Of a stretch of DNA of 64,000 nucleotides, positions 44,128-54,570 are shown piece after piece. The stretch comes from Curtobacterium sp. MCLR17_036 (GTDB lineage Bacteria > Actinomycetota > Actinomycetes > Actinomycetales > Microbacteriaceae): the NCBI RefSeq assembly GCF_003234445.2, contig NZ_CP126269.1, positions 620,001 to 684,000 of the forward strand, given 5' to 3'. Below the pieces are notes generated by a model. It was not told the DNA's origin, did no database searches, and saw only the letters and a program-made list of their open reading frames with translations. The translations under genes and the position numbers were made by a program. The first letter of the stretch is position 1. Every line of letters begins with the position of its first letter.

Positions 44128-45515
44128 ATGACTCACCTCCTCGCCGTCGGCGGCAGCGACGCCGGCATCGCCGCAGCGCTCCGCGCCCGCGAACTCGACC
44201 CGACCACCGATGTGACGGTGGTCCTCGCCGACGAGTTCCCGAACTTCTCCATCTGCGGCATCCCGTACTGGGTCTCCAGCGACGTCGCCACGGAAGCGTC
44301 CCTCGCGCACCGCACCCGCACGGACCTCGAAGCCGCCGGCATGACCGTCCGCTCCTCCACCTGGGCTTCCGCAGTCGACGTCGACCGCCGCCGCCTCACC
44401 GTGACCAGTCCCGCCGGGGATGAGGAGATCTCCTACGACCAGCTGCTGATCGGCACTGGTGCTGAACCGGTGCGTCCGGCCGGGGTGCCGTTCGGGGAAC
44501 CGGGCATCCACCTGCTGCACTCGATGACTGACGCCGAGCAGGTCGTCGCTGCCCTCGAGCTGCTGCCGGCGGGGAGCCGAGTGGCAGTAGTCGGCGCCGG
44601 GTACATCGGCCTGGAGATGACCGAAGGGCTCGTCGCCCGTGGCTTCGACACGACGCTGATCCAGCGCGGCCCGGAAGTGCTCTCCACCCTCGACCCCGAA
44701 CTCGGTTCCCTCGCGACCGCCGAGGTCCGCCGACACGGCGCAACCGTCCTGACGGGGTTGACCGTCACCGGGATTACCCCGGCAGGCGGTGGGCAGTGGC
44801 GCGTCGCCACGACCTCCACGTCCGGTGACGCGGAGGGCACGTTCGCGCTCGTCGTGGTCTGTGTCGGTGTCCGCCCGGCCACGGGCCTTGCGGTCGCCGC
44901 TGGGGCACGGCTCGGGCAGGCTGGCGCGATCGTGGTCGACGAGTCCATGCGCACCGGGATGCCGCACGTGTGGGCGGCAGGTGACTGCGTCGTGACGCAC
45001 CACCGCCTCCTCGGCACAACCTGGTTGCCGCTCGGTACGACCGCGCACAAGCAGGGTCGCGTCGCCGGGGAGAACATGCTCGGCGGCAGCAGGGTCTTCG
45101 CCGGCTCCGTGGGGACGCAAGTGGTGAAGGTGTTCGACCTCGTTGCCGCCCGCACCGGCCTCCGCCAGCACGAGACCGGCCCTCTGGACGTGTCGCCGCT
45201 GACGCGGGTGACGGTCGCGGATGACCACAAGCGGTACTACCCGGGCGCCGTCCCGCTGACGATCAGCGTCACCGGCGACCAGGCCACCGGTCGGCTCCTC
45301 GGCGCGCAGATCGTCGGTCAGCGGACCGCGGAGATCAGCAAGCGCATCGACACGTTCGCCACCGCCCTCCACGCGGAACTCACCGTGGACGACGTCATCG
45401 ACCTCGACCTCAGCTACACGCCGCCGCTCGGGTCCCCGTGGGACGCCGTGCAGGTCGCCGCGCAGGGCTGGGAACGCGCCGCCGCTGCAGCGAACCAGGC
45501 CGGGGTGAGCGCCTG

Positions 45516-45516
<1 letters not shown>
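44128..45516 (+). CDS. FAD-dependent pyridine nucleotide-disulfide oxidoreductase (CoA-disulfide reductase-like)
   Basis: A 462-residue flavoprotein. FAD-binding site [15 protein letters not shown], the redox cysteine in [10 protein letters not shown] (one Cys, as in CoA-disulfide reductase and NADH oxidase), NADH-binding [16 protein letters not shown], and the C-terminal FAD motif WAAGDCVV. First gene of the arsenic operon (arsB overlaps by 1 nt). Such proteins are common in actinobacterial ars operons. They may reduce arsenicals or supply thiol redox; the exact substrate is unknown. Confidence 0.85.
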
Positions 45517-46919
<1,403 letters not shown>

Positions 46920-46939
46920 ACCCGGAAAGACACACACCC

Positions 46940-47356
46940 ATGAGTGACAAGCCCACGATCCTGTTCGTCTGTGTCCACAACGCCGGACGCTCCCAGATGG
47001 CCGCCGGCTACGCCCAGGCCCTCGGTGGCGACCGCGTCGAGGTCCTCTCCGCCGGCTCCGAGCCGAAGGACCAGATCAACCCGATCGCGATCCAGGCGAT
47101 GGCCGAAGAGGGCATCGACATCGCCGGCAACCAGCCGAAGATCCTCACCACCGACGCCGTCCGCGACTCCGACGCCGTCATCACGATGGGCTGCGGCGAT
47201 GCCTGCCCGATCTTCCCCGGCAAGCGGTACGAGGACTGGGACCTCACCGACCCGGCGGGCCGCGGCATCGAGGACGTCCGCCCCATCCGGGACGACATCA
47301 AGCACCGCGTCCAGACGCTCCTCGCCGAGCTGCTGCCCACCGAAGCAACCGCGTAA
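46940..47356 (+). CDS. arsC: Arsenate reductase, thioredoxin-coupled (LMW-PTPase fold)
   Basis: A 138-residue enzyme. The P-loop C-x5-R reads CVHNAGRS (C11 to R17), the phosphotyrosine-phosphatase-like arsenate-binding loop. Two further cysteines, C85 and C89 in ITMGCGDACP, form the disulfide relay typical of Staphylococcus-type ArsC, regenerated by thioredoxin. The aspartate of the DPAG segment is also in place. It reduces As(V) to As(III) for export by the upstream ArsB. Confidence 0.95.
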   Translation: MSDKPTILFVCVHNAGRSQMAAGYAQALGGDRVEVLSAGSEPKDQINPIAIQAMAEEGIDIAGNQPKILTTDAVRDSDAVITMGCGDACPIFPGKRYEDWDLTDPAGRGIEDVRPIRDDIKHRVQTLLAELLPTEATA

Positions 47357-47376
47357 CGACCAGGAAGCCGCAGACC

Positions 47377-48741
47377 ATGACGCTCACCCTCACCGTCCCA
47401 CCCCGCACCGCCGCGGACCGCCTCACCGGACTCCCCGTTGCGGTCATCGGGGCCGGCCCCGTCGGGCTCGCTGCCGCCGCGCACCTCCTCGAGCGCGGCC
47501 TCGACGTCGTCGTCTACGAAGCTGGCCCGACGGTTGGGACGAGCGTCCGCGCTTGGGGGCACACGCGTCTGTTCTCCCCGTGGCAGTACGTCATTGACCC
47601 TGCCGCGCAGCGTCTCCTGGAAGCCACCGGCTGGGAAGCGCCTCGAGCGGCGTCGTTGCCCACTGGCCAGGACCTCGTCGACACGTACCTGGCGCCCCTG
47701 GCAGCGACCCCACAGCTCGCACCGGTGATCCGCTACGGCACCCGGGTGGAGGCGGTGTCACGGCAGGGCAAGGACCGCACCCGCTCCACCGGCCGCGCCG
47801 ACACCCCGTTCCTGCTCCGCCTCCACACCGCCGACGGCGCGCACGACGTGAGCGCGCGTGCGGTCGTCGACACCTCGGGCACCTACACGTCCCCGAACCC
47901 CCTCGCTGCCGCCGGGCTCGCACCCGTCGCGGACCTCGGCGCCCGGGTCGTCCACGCACTGCCTGACGTCCTCGGCGCCGACCGGGCCCGGTTCTCGGGG
48001 AAGCGGGTCCTCGTCGTTGGTGCCGGCCACTCCGCAGCGAACACGCTCATCAAGCTCGCCAGCCTCGCCAAGACCGCGCCGGGTACCCACGTGCTGTGGG
48101 CTGTCCGGAACGCCGGCACAGCCCGGCTCGGCGCCGAGGCCGCGGACGGGCTCGCCGCCCGCGGTCAGCTCGGCTCCACCGTCCACGGGCTCGTCGAGTC
48201 CGGGCAGGTGCAGCAGATCGCCTCGTACGAGATCGACGACGTCCGACCCGACGGCGACCAGGTCACCGTCACCGGCCGCCGCGCTGGAGCGCCGTTCGCG
48301 GTGACCGTCGACGTGATCGTGAACGCGACCGGGTTCCGGCCCGACCTCGACATGCTCCGCGAGATACGGCTCGGTCTCGACGACATCGTTGAAGCACCCC
48401 GAGCCCTCGCACCGCTGATCGACCCGAACCTGCACTCCTGCGGGTCCGTGCCCCCGCACGGCGTCGCTGAGCTCGCGCATCCGGAGCCGAACTTCTTCAT
48501 CGCCGGCATGAAGTCCTATGGCCGCGCACCCACGTTCCTGCTCCTCACCGGGTACGAGCAAGTCCGTTCCATTGCCGCGGAGCTTGCTGGCGACCGCGAC
48601 GCTGCCCGGCTGGTGCAGCTCGTCCTCCCGGCGACCGGGGTGTGCAGCACCGATGTTGGCGGATCCTCCTCCTGCTGCGCCGCTCCGGCGGTTCCATCTC
48701 TGGCAGAGCCCGCAGCGTCGAGCTGCTGTACGGCGTCCTGA
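47377..48741 (+). CDS. Flavin-dependent monooxygenase-like protein with Cys-rich tail (ArsO-like)
   Basis: A 454-residue protein with two Rossmann sites: FAD-binding AVIGAGPVGLAAAAHL and NADP-binding VLVVGAGHSAANT, as in flavin monooxygenases. NATGFRPDLDML is the FMO-type ATG-like motif. Unusual is the final 40 residues with CSTDVGGSSSCC and SSCCTAS, giving five cysteines beyond the catalytic domain. Last gene of the ars operon, 20 bp after arsC. In other ars operons flavoprotein monooxygenases are reported; whether this acts on arsenicals is inferred from context. Confidence 0.8.
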   Translation: MTLTLTVPPRTAADRLTGLPVAVIGAGPVGLAAAAHLLERGLDVVVYEAGPTVGTSVRAWGHTRLFSPWQYVIDPAAQRLLEATGWEAPRAASLPTGQDLVDTYLAPLAATPQLAPVIRYGTRVEAVSRQGKDRTRSTGRADTPFLLRLHTADGAHDVSARAVVDTSGTYTSPNPLAAAGLAPVADLGARVVHALPDVLGADRARFSGKRVLVVGAGHSAANTLIKLASLAKTAPGTHVLWAVRNAGTARLGAEAADGLAARGQLGSTVHGLVESGQVQQIASYEIDDVRPDGDQVTVTGRRAGAPFAVTVDVIVNATGFRPDLDMLREIRLGLDDIVEAPRALAPLIDPNLHSCGSVPPHGVAELAHPEPNFFIAGMKSYGRAPTFLLLTGYEQVRSIAAELAGDRDAARLVQLVLPATGVCSTDVGGSSSCCAAPAVPSLAEPAASSCCTAS

Positions 48742-48758
48742 CTGGGGATCCTTCTAAC

Positions 48759-48811
48759 AACCACGGAGGCTCCAGGGCTCACGCTAACCACGGAGGCTCC
48801 AGGGCTCACGC
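48759..48811. repeat. Two tandem 26-bp direct repeats (27-bp period)
   Basis: AACCACGGAGGCTCCAGGGC plus the six bases CTCACGC occur at 48759-48784 and 48786-48811, directly after the ars operon. The duplicate is exact. Confidence 0.8.
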
Positions 48812-48826
48812 CGGGACGCAGCTGAG

Positions 48827-48877
48827 CCGAGGGGCGAGGGCTCCCATCCCGATGACTGGCGAGAGCCCTCGCCTCGG
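48827..48877. terminator. Bidirectional terminator between ars and copper genes
   Basis: A 15-bp stem (one arm with a 2-nt bulge, CCGAGGGGCGAGGGCTC; other arm GAGCCCTCGCCTCGG) with a 19-nt loop separates the convergent ars and thioredoxin-like genes. Confidence 0.7.
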
Positions 48878-48878
48878 G

Positions 48879-49196
48879 TCAGTTGGCGTGTTCGGCGATC
48901 GCGTCGCGGAGCTGGCCGAGGGTTGGGGAGCCCGCGAGCCCGTCAGGAGTGAGGTACATCCGGCATGACAGACCGGGCGGTCCGTCCGGTGTGGGGAATA
49001 GTGCAGCGCCGTCGATCAGCACCGACGGGGAGCCGTGGAAGTCCCAGGCTTCTGCCTCGGCTTGGGTTGCGATGAACTGCCGCGTCACCGTGACGTCGGA
49101 GCGTTCGGCCGCGATCGTGGCGAGGCGTTCTTCCGTGATCTGCCAGTTTGGGCAGCCATCGAAGTACTGCAGGGTGATCTGCATCGTGATGTTCAT
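48879..49196 (-). CDS. Thioredoxin-like single-cysteine protein
   Basis: About 105 residues, from ATG 49196 or 49184 (MQITLQYFDGCPNW). The thioredoxin fold is suggested by the C-P-N-W active-site stretch, the middle VTVTRQFIATQAEAEAWDFHGSPSVLIDG (cis-Pro region) and the SPTLGQLRDAI end helix. Only one cysteine of the CxxC remains. Similar small thioredoxin-like proteins occur beside mercury or copper genes. It is the last gene of the copper-related minus-strand group. Function beyond thiol/metal handling unknown. Confidence 0.65.
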   Translation of the reverse strand: MNITMQITLQYFDGCPNWQITEERLATIAAERSDVTVTRQFIATQAEAEAWDFHGSPSVLIDGAALFPTPDGPPGLSCRMYLTPDGLAGSPTLGQLRDAIAEHAN

Positions 49197-49235
49197 CTCT
49201 GAGCGCTGGTTCGGGTGCTCGGTGGGGTGCTGGTG

Positions 49236-49736
49236 TCAGTGGTGGCCGTGGACGACGGCGTGGCCGAGGCCGCGACTGATCATCCAACGGTTGATGGGGG
49301 TGGTGACGACGAATGCCACCGCCAGGGAGAACGCGAGCGACCCCCAGAACAGCCAGTTGTTCAGTTGCGCGTCCATGGCGCCGGGAACCGCGACGATGAC
49401 GGTGTTATCGATGATCTCCATCACGGCGATGGAGACAGTATCGGCGGCGAGGGCGACCTTGAACGCGGCGGAAAAGCTCAGCCCGGACCGGATCACCCCG
49501 CGCATGGTGAGGGCGTAGCCGAAGATGAACGCGAGGACGATCGACAGGATGATCGTGCCGGTGTTGTGCAGACCGGTCGCGGTGCCGATGACCATGCCGA
49601 GCACTTCACCGATGGCGCAGCCCGTGAGGCAGTGCAGTGTTGCTTGCGCGGCCATCGACCACGTCGTCGGCGCATGACCGCCGTGGTTCTGGTGGCTGTC
49701 GTGGTCGGTCATGCTGTGGTGTTCGTGGGTGTCCAT
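49236..49736 (-). CDS. DUF4396 His-rich membrane protein
   Basis: A 166-residue protein from ATG 49736. The N-terminus is histidine-rich (MDTHEHHSMTDHDSHQNHGGH), then four helices including the DUF4396 hallmark HCLTGCAIGEVLGMVIG with two cysteines, and a His-ending C-terminus (GHAVVHGHH). Seven bases downstream of the copper ATPase gene, so co-transcribed. The metal-binding residues suggest copper handling in the membrane, but no activity is known for the family. Confidence 0.8.
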   Translation of the reverse strand: MDTHEHHSMTDHDSHQNHGGHAPTTWSMAAQATLHCLTGCAIGEVLGMVIGTATGLHNTGTIILSIVLAFIFGYALTMRGVIRSGLSFSAAFKVALAADTVSIAVMEIIDNTVIVAVPGAMDAQLNNWLFWGSLAFSLAVAFVVTTPINRWMISRGLGHAVVHGHH

Positions 49737-49743
49737 GTCGCTC

Positions 49744-51945
49744 CTATCGAGTGTGGAAGGTGCGGAGTCGAAGGCTGTTGCTGACGACGAAAACCGACGA
49801 CAGGGCCATGGCTGCGCCGGCGATCATCGGGTTCAGCAGTCCCGCCATCGCGAGCGGGATCGCGGCAACGTTGTAGGCGAAGGCCCAGAACAGGTTCACC
49901 TTGATCGTGCCGAGGGTGCGGCGGGCGAGCGCGATCGCGTCCGCCGCGGCGCTCAGGTCCGCTCGGATGAGGGTGATGTCGGCGGCTTCCATGGCCGCGT
50001 CGGTGCCGCTACCCATCGCGATCCCAAGATCCGCGGCGGCGAGAGCGGCGGCATCGTTGACGCCGTCGCCGATCATCGCCACGGACCGGCCCTGCTGCTG
50101 CAGCCGGATGACGGTCCGGTACTTGTCTTCGGGTCGCACCTCAGCTTCGACGTCGTCGATGCCGACCTCGGCGGCGACCGTCCGGGCGACGTCTTTAGCG
50201 TCGCCGGTGAGCATGATCGTGCGCAGCCCCATGTCGTGCAGGCGACGGATCGCGTCCGGGCTAGTCGGCGCGATGGTGTCCGCGACGCTGATGACGCCGC
50301 GGGCTGCGCCGTCCCATGCGACAACGACCGCGGTCGCGCCGCCCCGCTCTGCGGTCCGGACCGCGTCCGTGACCGCTTCGGGGATGCTGATGGCCCACTG
50401 TTCGGCCAACCAGGCGGGTCGGCCGACGAACACGAGGGTGCCGTCGACGACGGCTTGGACGCCGAGCCCGGCGGTGGACTGGAACGATTCCGCGGTGGGG
50501 TGGTCGGTGGCGGCTGCGGTGATGGCGCGGGCGATCGGGTGTTCGGATCCTGCTTCCGCGGCGGCGGCGAGGGCGAGCACCCGGGTGTCGGTTTCCCCAC
50601 CGACGGCGGTCACCTGGTGGACGCTCATCTTGCCGGTGGTGACGGTGCCGGTCTTATCGAGCACGACGGTGTCGATCCGGCGGGTGGCCTCGAGGACCTG
50701 GGGTCCGCGGATGAGGATCCCGAGCTGGGAGCCACGTCCGGTGCCGACGAGCAGCGCGGTCGGAGTTGCCAGCCCCAGGGCGCAGGGGCAGGCGATCACC
50801 AGGGTCGCAACGGCGGCGGTGAACGCGGCTTGCACGTCGCCGGTGAGCAGCAGCCACCCGACGAGGGTCAGCACCGCCAGGCCCATGACGATCGGGACGA
50901 ACACGGCGGAGACCCGGTCGGCGAGGCGCTGCACCTCGGCCTTGCCGGTCTGCGCGGACACGACGAGCCGGCCGATGCGGGCAAGCTCCGTGTCGTGACC
51001 GACGCGGGTGGCTTCGACGATGAGTCGGCCGCCGACGTTCACGGTCGCACCGGTGACAGTGTCGCCGGGGCCGGCCTCGACGGGGACCGCTTCACCGGTC
51101 ATCACGCTGGTGTCGATCGCGCTCGTGCCATCAGTGATGGTTCCGTCGGTGGCGATGCGTTCACCCGGACGGACCACGAACCGATCCCCGACCTGTAGTG
51201 CTGCGGTCGGCACCTCGGTTTCGACACCGTCTCGGAGCACCCGGGCAGTCGGTGCACCCAAGGCGAGGAGCGCCTGCAGGGCGGCGCCGGAGCGGTCCTT
51301 CGCGCGGGCCTCGAAGTACCGGCCGGCGAGGAGGAACACCGTCACCGCGGCGGCGACTTCGAAGTACGGCTCCGGAGCCGCGCCCGGGTGCGGGAACCAG
51401 GAGAACGCCATCCGCATCCCGATGTGCCCGGCGCCGCCGAACACCAGCGCCCAGACGGACCACACGGTCGCGGCGGCGACGCCGACGCTGACGAGGGTGT
51501 CCATCGTCGCGGCCCCATGCCGGGCGTTGATCGCGGCAGCACGATGGAACGGCCACGCACCCCACACAGCGACCGGCAGCGCCAGCACCAGAACGGCCCA
51601 CTGCCATCCCGGGAACTGCAGGACCGGGACCATCGACAGCGCCACCACCGGGACGGCGAGCACCGTGGACACGATCAGGCGCCGACGCAGCGGCGCGAGC
51701 TCGTCGGTGTCCGCGCCGGCCGGTTCGGGCAGGTGCGCGCCGTACCCGGCCGCTTCAATGGTCCGGATCGCGTCGTCGACAGCGAGGTCCGCGGGGAGCG
51801 TGACGGAGGCGCTTTCGGTGGCGTAGTTCACGCTCGCGGTCACGCCGGGCAGCTTGTTCAGCTTCCGCTCGATCCGGTTCGCGCACGACGCGCAGGTCAT
51901 CCCCTCGATGGTCAGCTCAACCGGCGGGGTGCTGGTCGTGGTCAT
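49744..51945 (-). CDS. copA: Copper-translocating P1B-type ATPase
   Basis: A 733-residue ATPase starting at ATG 51945, overlapping copZ by 4 nt. One N-terminal metal domain with GMTCASC (C18, C21), the membrane metal site ACPCALGLATPTALL, phosphorylation motif DKTGTVTTGK, SEHPIARAI, and the hinge MIGDGVNDAAAL. The last helix holds MALSSVFVVSNSLRLR, the Cu+-specific MxxSS. It exports Cu+ from the cytosol. CopZ feeds it, and the CsoR operator lies just upstream of copZ. Confidence 0.95.
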   Translation of the reverse strand: MTTTSTPPVELTIEGMTCASCANRIERKLNKLPGVTASVNYATESASVTLPADLAVDDAIRTIEAAGYGAHLPEPAGADTDELAPLRRRLIVSTVLAVPVVALSMVPVLQFPGWQWAVLVLALPVAVWGAWPFHRAAAINARHGAATMDTLVSVGVAAATVWSVWALVFGGAGHIGMRMAFSWFPHPGAAPEPYFEVAAAVTVFLLAGRYFEARAKDRSGAALQALLALGAPTARVLRDGVETEVPTAALQVGDRFVVRPGERIATDGTITDGTSAIDTSVMTGEAVPVEAGPGDTVTGATVNVGGRLIVEATRVGHDTELARIGRLVVSAQTGKAEVQRLADRVSAVFVPIVMGLAVLTLVGWLLLTGDVQAAFTAAVATLVIACPCALGLATPTALLVGTGRGSQLGILIRGPQVLEATRRIDTVVLDKTGTVTTGKMSVHQVTAVGGETDTRVLALAAAAEAGSEHPIARAITAAATDHPTAESFQSTAGLGVQAVVDGTLVFVGRPAWLAEQWAISIPEAVTDAVRTAERGGATAVVVAWDGAARGVISVADTIAPTSPDAIRRLHDMGLRTIMLTGDAKDVARTVAAEVGIDDVEAEVRPEDKYRTVIRLQQQGRSVAMIGDGVNDAAALAAADLGIAMGSGTDAAMEAADITLIRADLSAAADAIALARRTLGTIKVNLFWAFAYNVAAIPLAMAGLLNPMIAGAAMALSSVFVVSNSLRLRTFHTR

Positions 51946-52169
51946 GATGCGACCAACGTGTAGCCGGCCTCCTCCACAGCGGCGGAGACTTCCTCCTGCG
52001 GCAGGTTGCGGGTGCTGGTCACCCGAGCGGTGGAGACACCGCCGACGTTGAGGTCGATCGTCACGTCCGTGACGTCCGGCACGGCGGCGAGTTCCTCGTT
52101 GACACTCATCACGCAGTGCCCGCACGTCATGCCCGTGATGGCGTACGTGTTCGTCAGCTGCTCGCTCAT
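51942..52169 (-). CDS. copZ: Copper chaperone CopZ-like heavy-metal-associated protein
   Basis: A 75-residue single HMA domain from ATG 52169, preferred over ATG 52199 because GAAGGGAT lies ten bases upstream. The metal loop is ITGMTCGHCVMSV (CxxC) followed by the betaalphabeta fold VTDVTIDLNVGGVSTARV. It carries Cu+ in the cytosol to CopA and possibly CsoR. The 4-nt overlap with copA makes their translation coupled. Confidence 0.93.
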   Translation of the reverse strand: MSEQLTNTYAITGMTCGHCVMSVNEELAAVPDVTDVTIDLNVGGVSTARVTSTRNLPQEEVSAAVEEAGYTLVAS

Positions 52170-52201
52170 CGTGGTGATCCCTTCGTCGTTCACGTTCATC
52201 A

Positions 52202-52220
52202 GGTACCCTAGGGGGGTACC
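52202..52220. promoter_or_regulatory. CsoR-type operator
   Basis: GGTACCCTAGGGGGGTACC, a GC-centred dyad with TACCC/GGGTA arms as in known CsoR boxes (TACCC-N-GGGTA), lies between copZ (minus, start 52169) and the anchored protein (plus, start 52292), and could control both directions. Confidence 0.7.
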
Positions 52221-52291
52221 GTAGCGAGTGTAACGCCGGTCGGGCGGATGTGTTCCCAATCCGCCGAACCGGCATCCGGAAAGAGGACGTG

Positions 52292-52969
52292 ATGGCGAGC
52301 AGAACTGATCGGCGCGAAGAGGCGCGGCGGAAAGCCGCTGACCGCAGAGCGGAACAGCAGCGCAGTCGCACCCGCCGGTGGTGGCTGCTGGGCGCCGCCG
52401 TGGTCGTCGTCCTCGCCGCGGTCACCACGATCACGGTCGCCGCGCTGATCCGTGGCAACGACACGGCGCCAACAGCGTCCGGAGCGACGGCGGCACCGCC
52501 GTGGCCGGCCCCCGCGGATGCGGCGGCGCGGGCGAAGGCTGCCGGGCTCGAGGTGGCGGGGATGGAAGGTGCGGCGCTGCACACCCATCAGCATCTGTCC
52601 GTGTCCGTGGACGGGGAGCCGGTGGCGGTGCCGGCGAACATCGGCGTCGACGTGCAGCGGGGCGGCATGTCTGCACTCCACACCCACGACACCTCCGGCA
52701 TCGTGCACGTCGAGTCCGCGAAGGTGCAGCCGTTCACCCTCGGACAGCTCTTTACCGAGTGGGACGTGACCTTGCGAGACGGGCAGGTCGGCGGGTACGT
52801 CGACGGGAAGAACGACCGGCACGTCGCCGTGTTCGTCAACGGCACCCGCACCACCACGCCGCTGCCGGATCTGGAACTGCAGGACCAGCAGGACATCGCC
52901 ATCGTCATCACCCGTGGGTCCGGTACGCCGATCGCGCCGACCCCGTTCGATTGGTCGACGGCGGCATGA
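52292..52969 (+). CDS. Membrane-anchored extracytoplasmic protein with His motifs
   Basis: A 225-residue protein from ATG 52292, preceded by AAGAGGACGTG. A cytoplasmic basic region is followed by one helix (WWLLGAAVVVVLAAVTTITVAALI). The exported domain has HTHQHLSVSVDG and ALHTHDTSGIVHVES, paired histidine clusters that could bind copper, and an ending DQQDIAIVITRGSGTPI. No catalytic domain is recognised. It sits divergent from copZ under the same operator and upstream of csoR (38 bp), so copper responsiveness is likely. Confidence 0.7.
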   Translation: MASRTDRREEARRKAADRRAEQQRSRTRRWWLLGAAVVVVLAAVTTITVAALIRGNDTAPTASGATAAPPWPAPADAAARAKAAGLEVAGMEGAALHTHQHLSVSVDGEPVAVPANIGVDVQRGGMSALHTHDTSGIVHVESAKVQPFTLGQLFTEWDVTLRDGQVGGYVDGKNDRHVAVFVNGTRTTTPLPDLELQDQQDIAIVITRGSGTPIAPTPFDWSTAA

Positions 52970-53007
52970 GCGCCGCTACCGTAATCGGTGAACCCCGAGG
53001 AGCGTCC

Positions 53008-53322
53008 ATGACCGACACCACCGCGCCCGCAGCAGAGCACCACCACGGGTACATCACCGCGAAGGAGGACTACCTGAAACGGTTGCGCCGCATCGAGGGG
53101 CAAGCCCGCGGCCTGCAGCGGATGGTCGATGAGGAGCAGTACTGCATCGACATCCTCACCCAGGTGTCCGCGATGACGAAGGCGCTGCAATCCGTCGCGC
53201 TCGGCCTGCTGGATGACCACCTCGCGCACTGCGTCACCGACGCCGTCGCCGAAGGCGGCGACGAGGCGGCGGTGAAGCTGAAGGAAGCCTCCGACGCGAT
53301 CGCCCGCCTCGTGCGCGCCTAA
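53008..53322 (+). CDS. csoR: CsoR-family copper-sensing repressor
   Basis: A 104-residue four-helix regulator from ATG 53008 with CGAGGAG upstream. The metal ligands are in place: C46 (QYCIDIL), H71 (DHLAHC) and C75, with the same spacing as in Mycobacterium CsoR. KEDYLKRLRRIEGQARGLQRMV is the DNA-binding helix region. The N-terminal HHH is extra. Cu+ binding should release the operator at 52202-52220. Confidence 0.95.
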   Translation: MTDTTAPAAEHHHGYITAKEDYLKRLRRIEGQARGLQRMVDEEQYCIDILTQVSAMTKALQSVALGLLDDHLAHCVTDAVAEGGDEAAVKLKEASDAIARLVRA

Positions 53323-53417
53323 CCAGCTCTCCGCCCGCCAGACGGGGCGGTTGTCCTCTCAGCGCTCGTCCTGCACCATAGAACCCGCACCCCGACCAGT
53401 CATCAGTACGGATCCGC

Positions 53418-53861
53418 ATGCTCACCACCGCGAACACCACGCGCCGCCGCCTGCTGCTGCAGGCCACGGCGGTGCTGGCGTTGCTGCTGCTGGTCGGGTT
53501 CACGGTCCTGATGCACAGCATGCTCGGCCACGCGACCACCGGCGAGCACGCCATGACCGCCATGACGGCCGAGCACACCCACAGCGACGCAGCCGAGCAC
53601 GCTGCCGCGCCGGCTGGCGCGGTGGTGAGCGTGCTCAGTGATGCTGGCTGCGATGGCGGCCTGTGCGCGCTGATGTGCTCCCTGATGGGGATGGCCTGCG
53701 CGCTGACGATCGCCCTGTTCGCGTGGGCGCTTCTGCGCACCCGGAACGGCGGGGTCCTCTACGTCCTCGCACGCCTCCTCGCCCTCGGGGACCGTGTCGC
53801 ACGCCGCGTCGCGGCACCCAAGCCGCCATCACTGACGGCGCTGCAGATCATCCGTATCTGA
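53418..53861 (+). CDS. DUF6153-like small membrane protein
   Basis: A 147-residue protein from ATG 53418. One N-terminal helix (TAVLALLLLVGFTVLMH), a histidine-rich loop (HATTGEHAMTAMTAEHTHSDAAEHAA), and a second helix with cysteines (GCDGGLCALMCSLMGMACALTIALFAW). The combination of His and Cys in an extracytoplasmic loop and second helix is the signature of DUF6153 proteins found near copper genes. Metal scavenging is inferred. Confidence 0.75.
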   Translation: MLTTANTTRRRLLLQATAVLALLLLVGFTVLMHSMLGHATTGEHAMTAMTAEHTHSDAAEHAAAPAGAVVSVLSDAGCDGGLCALMCSLMGMACALTIALFAWALLRTRNGGVLYVLARLLALGDRVARRVAAPKPPSLTALQIIRI

Positions 53862-53964
53862 TCCATCCCCGGCGGGAGCGCTCCCTTCGGAAGCTCTCGC
53901 ATGCCCAGAACACGGGCAGGTATTCGCCTGCCCGGAACACCTGACGCATCACGGGAACGGATCC

Positions 53965-54570
53965 ATGAACACCACCATCACGCGCACCCTCGCGGCCACC
54001 GCCGCCCTCACCATCGGCCTCACCCTCGCCGGATGCTCCACCAACAACGCCGGCTCCTCGGACAACTCCTCCTCGTCGTCCTCGTCGTCCTCGTCGACGC
54101 ACAATGACCAGGACGTGACGTTCACGCAGGGGATGCTGCCGCACCACAAGCAGGCCATCGAGATGAGCGACATGCTCCTCGCCAAGGGCTCCGACGTGGA
54201 CCCCGACGTCGTCACGCTCGCGAAGCAAATCAAGGCCGAGCAGGCACCGGAGATCAAGACGATGACCGGCTGGTTGAAGGCCTGGGGCGAGCCCACGGAG
54301 ATGTCGAGCATGTCCGGGATGGATCACTCCTCCATGTCGGGCGGGATGATGTCCGACGCCGATATGAACGCCCTCGACAGTGCCTCCCCGGCGGACGCCG
54401 GGAAGCTGTTCCTGCAGCAGATGGTCGAGCACCACACCAGCGCTGTCGACATGGCGAAGACCGAAGTCGATAAGGGCAAGAACACCGACGCGGTCGCGAT
54501 GGCGAAGTCGATCGTGTCGAGCCAGACCGAGCAGATCAGCCAGATGAAGGACATGCTCGCGTCGATGTGA
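53965..54570 (+). CDS. DUF305 lipoprotein (copper-associated)
   Basis: A 201-residue lipoprotein with LAGC lipobox (C24), a serine-rich linker, and a DUF305 core of two repeats: FTQGMLPHHKQAIEMSD and FLQQMVEHHTSAVDMAK. A methionine-rich stretch (MSSMSGMDHSSMSGGMM) lies between them. These H/M motifs bind copper in related ferritin-like-fold proteins. It is anchored outside the membrane. Between csoR genes and the M23 peptidase; a promoter with a GGGCAGG inverted repeat precedes it near 53925. Confidence 0.85.
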   Translation: MNTTITRTLAATAALTIGLTLAGCSTNNAGSSDNSSSSSSSSSSTHNDQDVTFTQGMLPHHKQAIEMSDMLLAKGSDVDPDVVTLAKQIKAEQAPEIKTMTGWLKAWGEPTEMSSMSGMDHSSMSGGMMSDADMNALDSASPADAGKLFLQQMVEHHTSAVDMAKTEVDKGKNTDAVAMAKSIVSSQTEQISQMKDMLASM

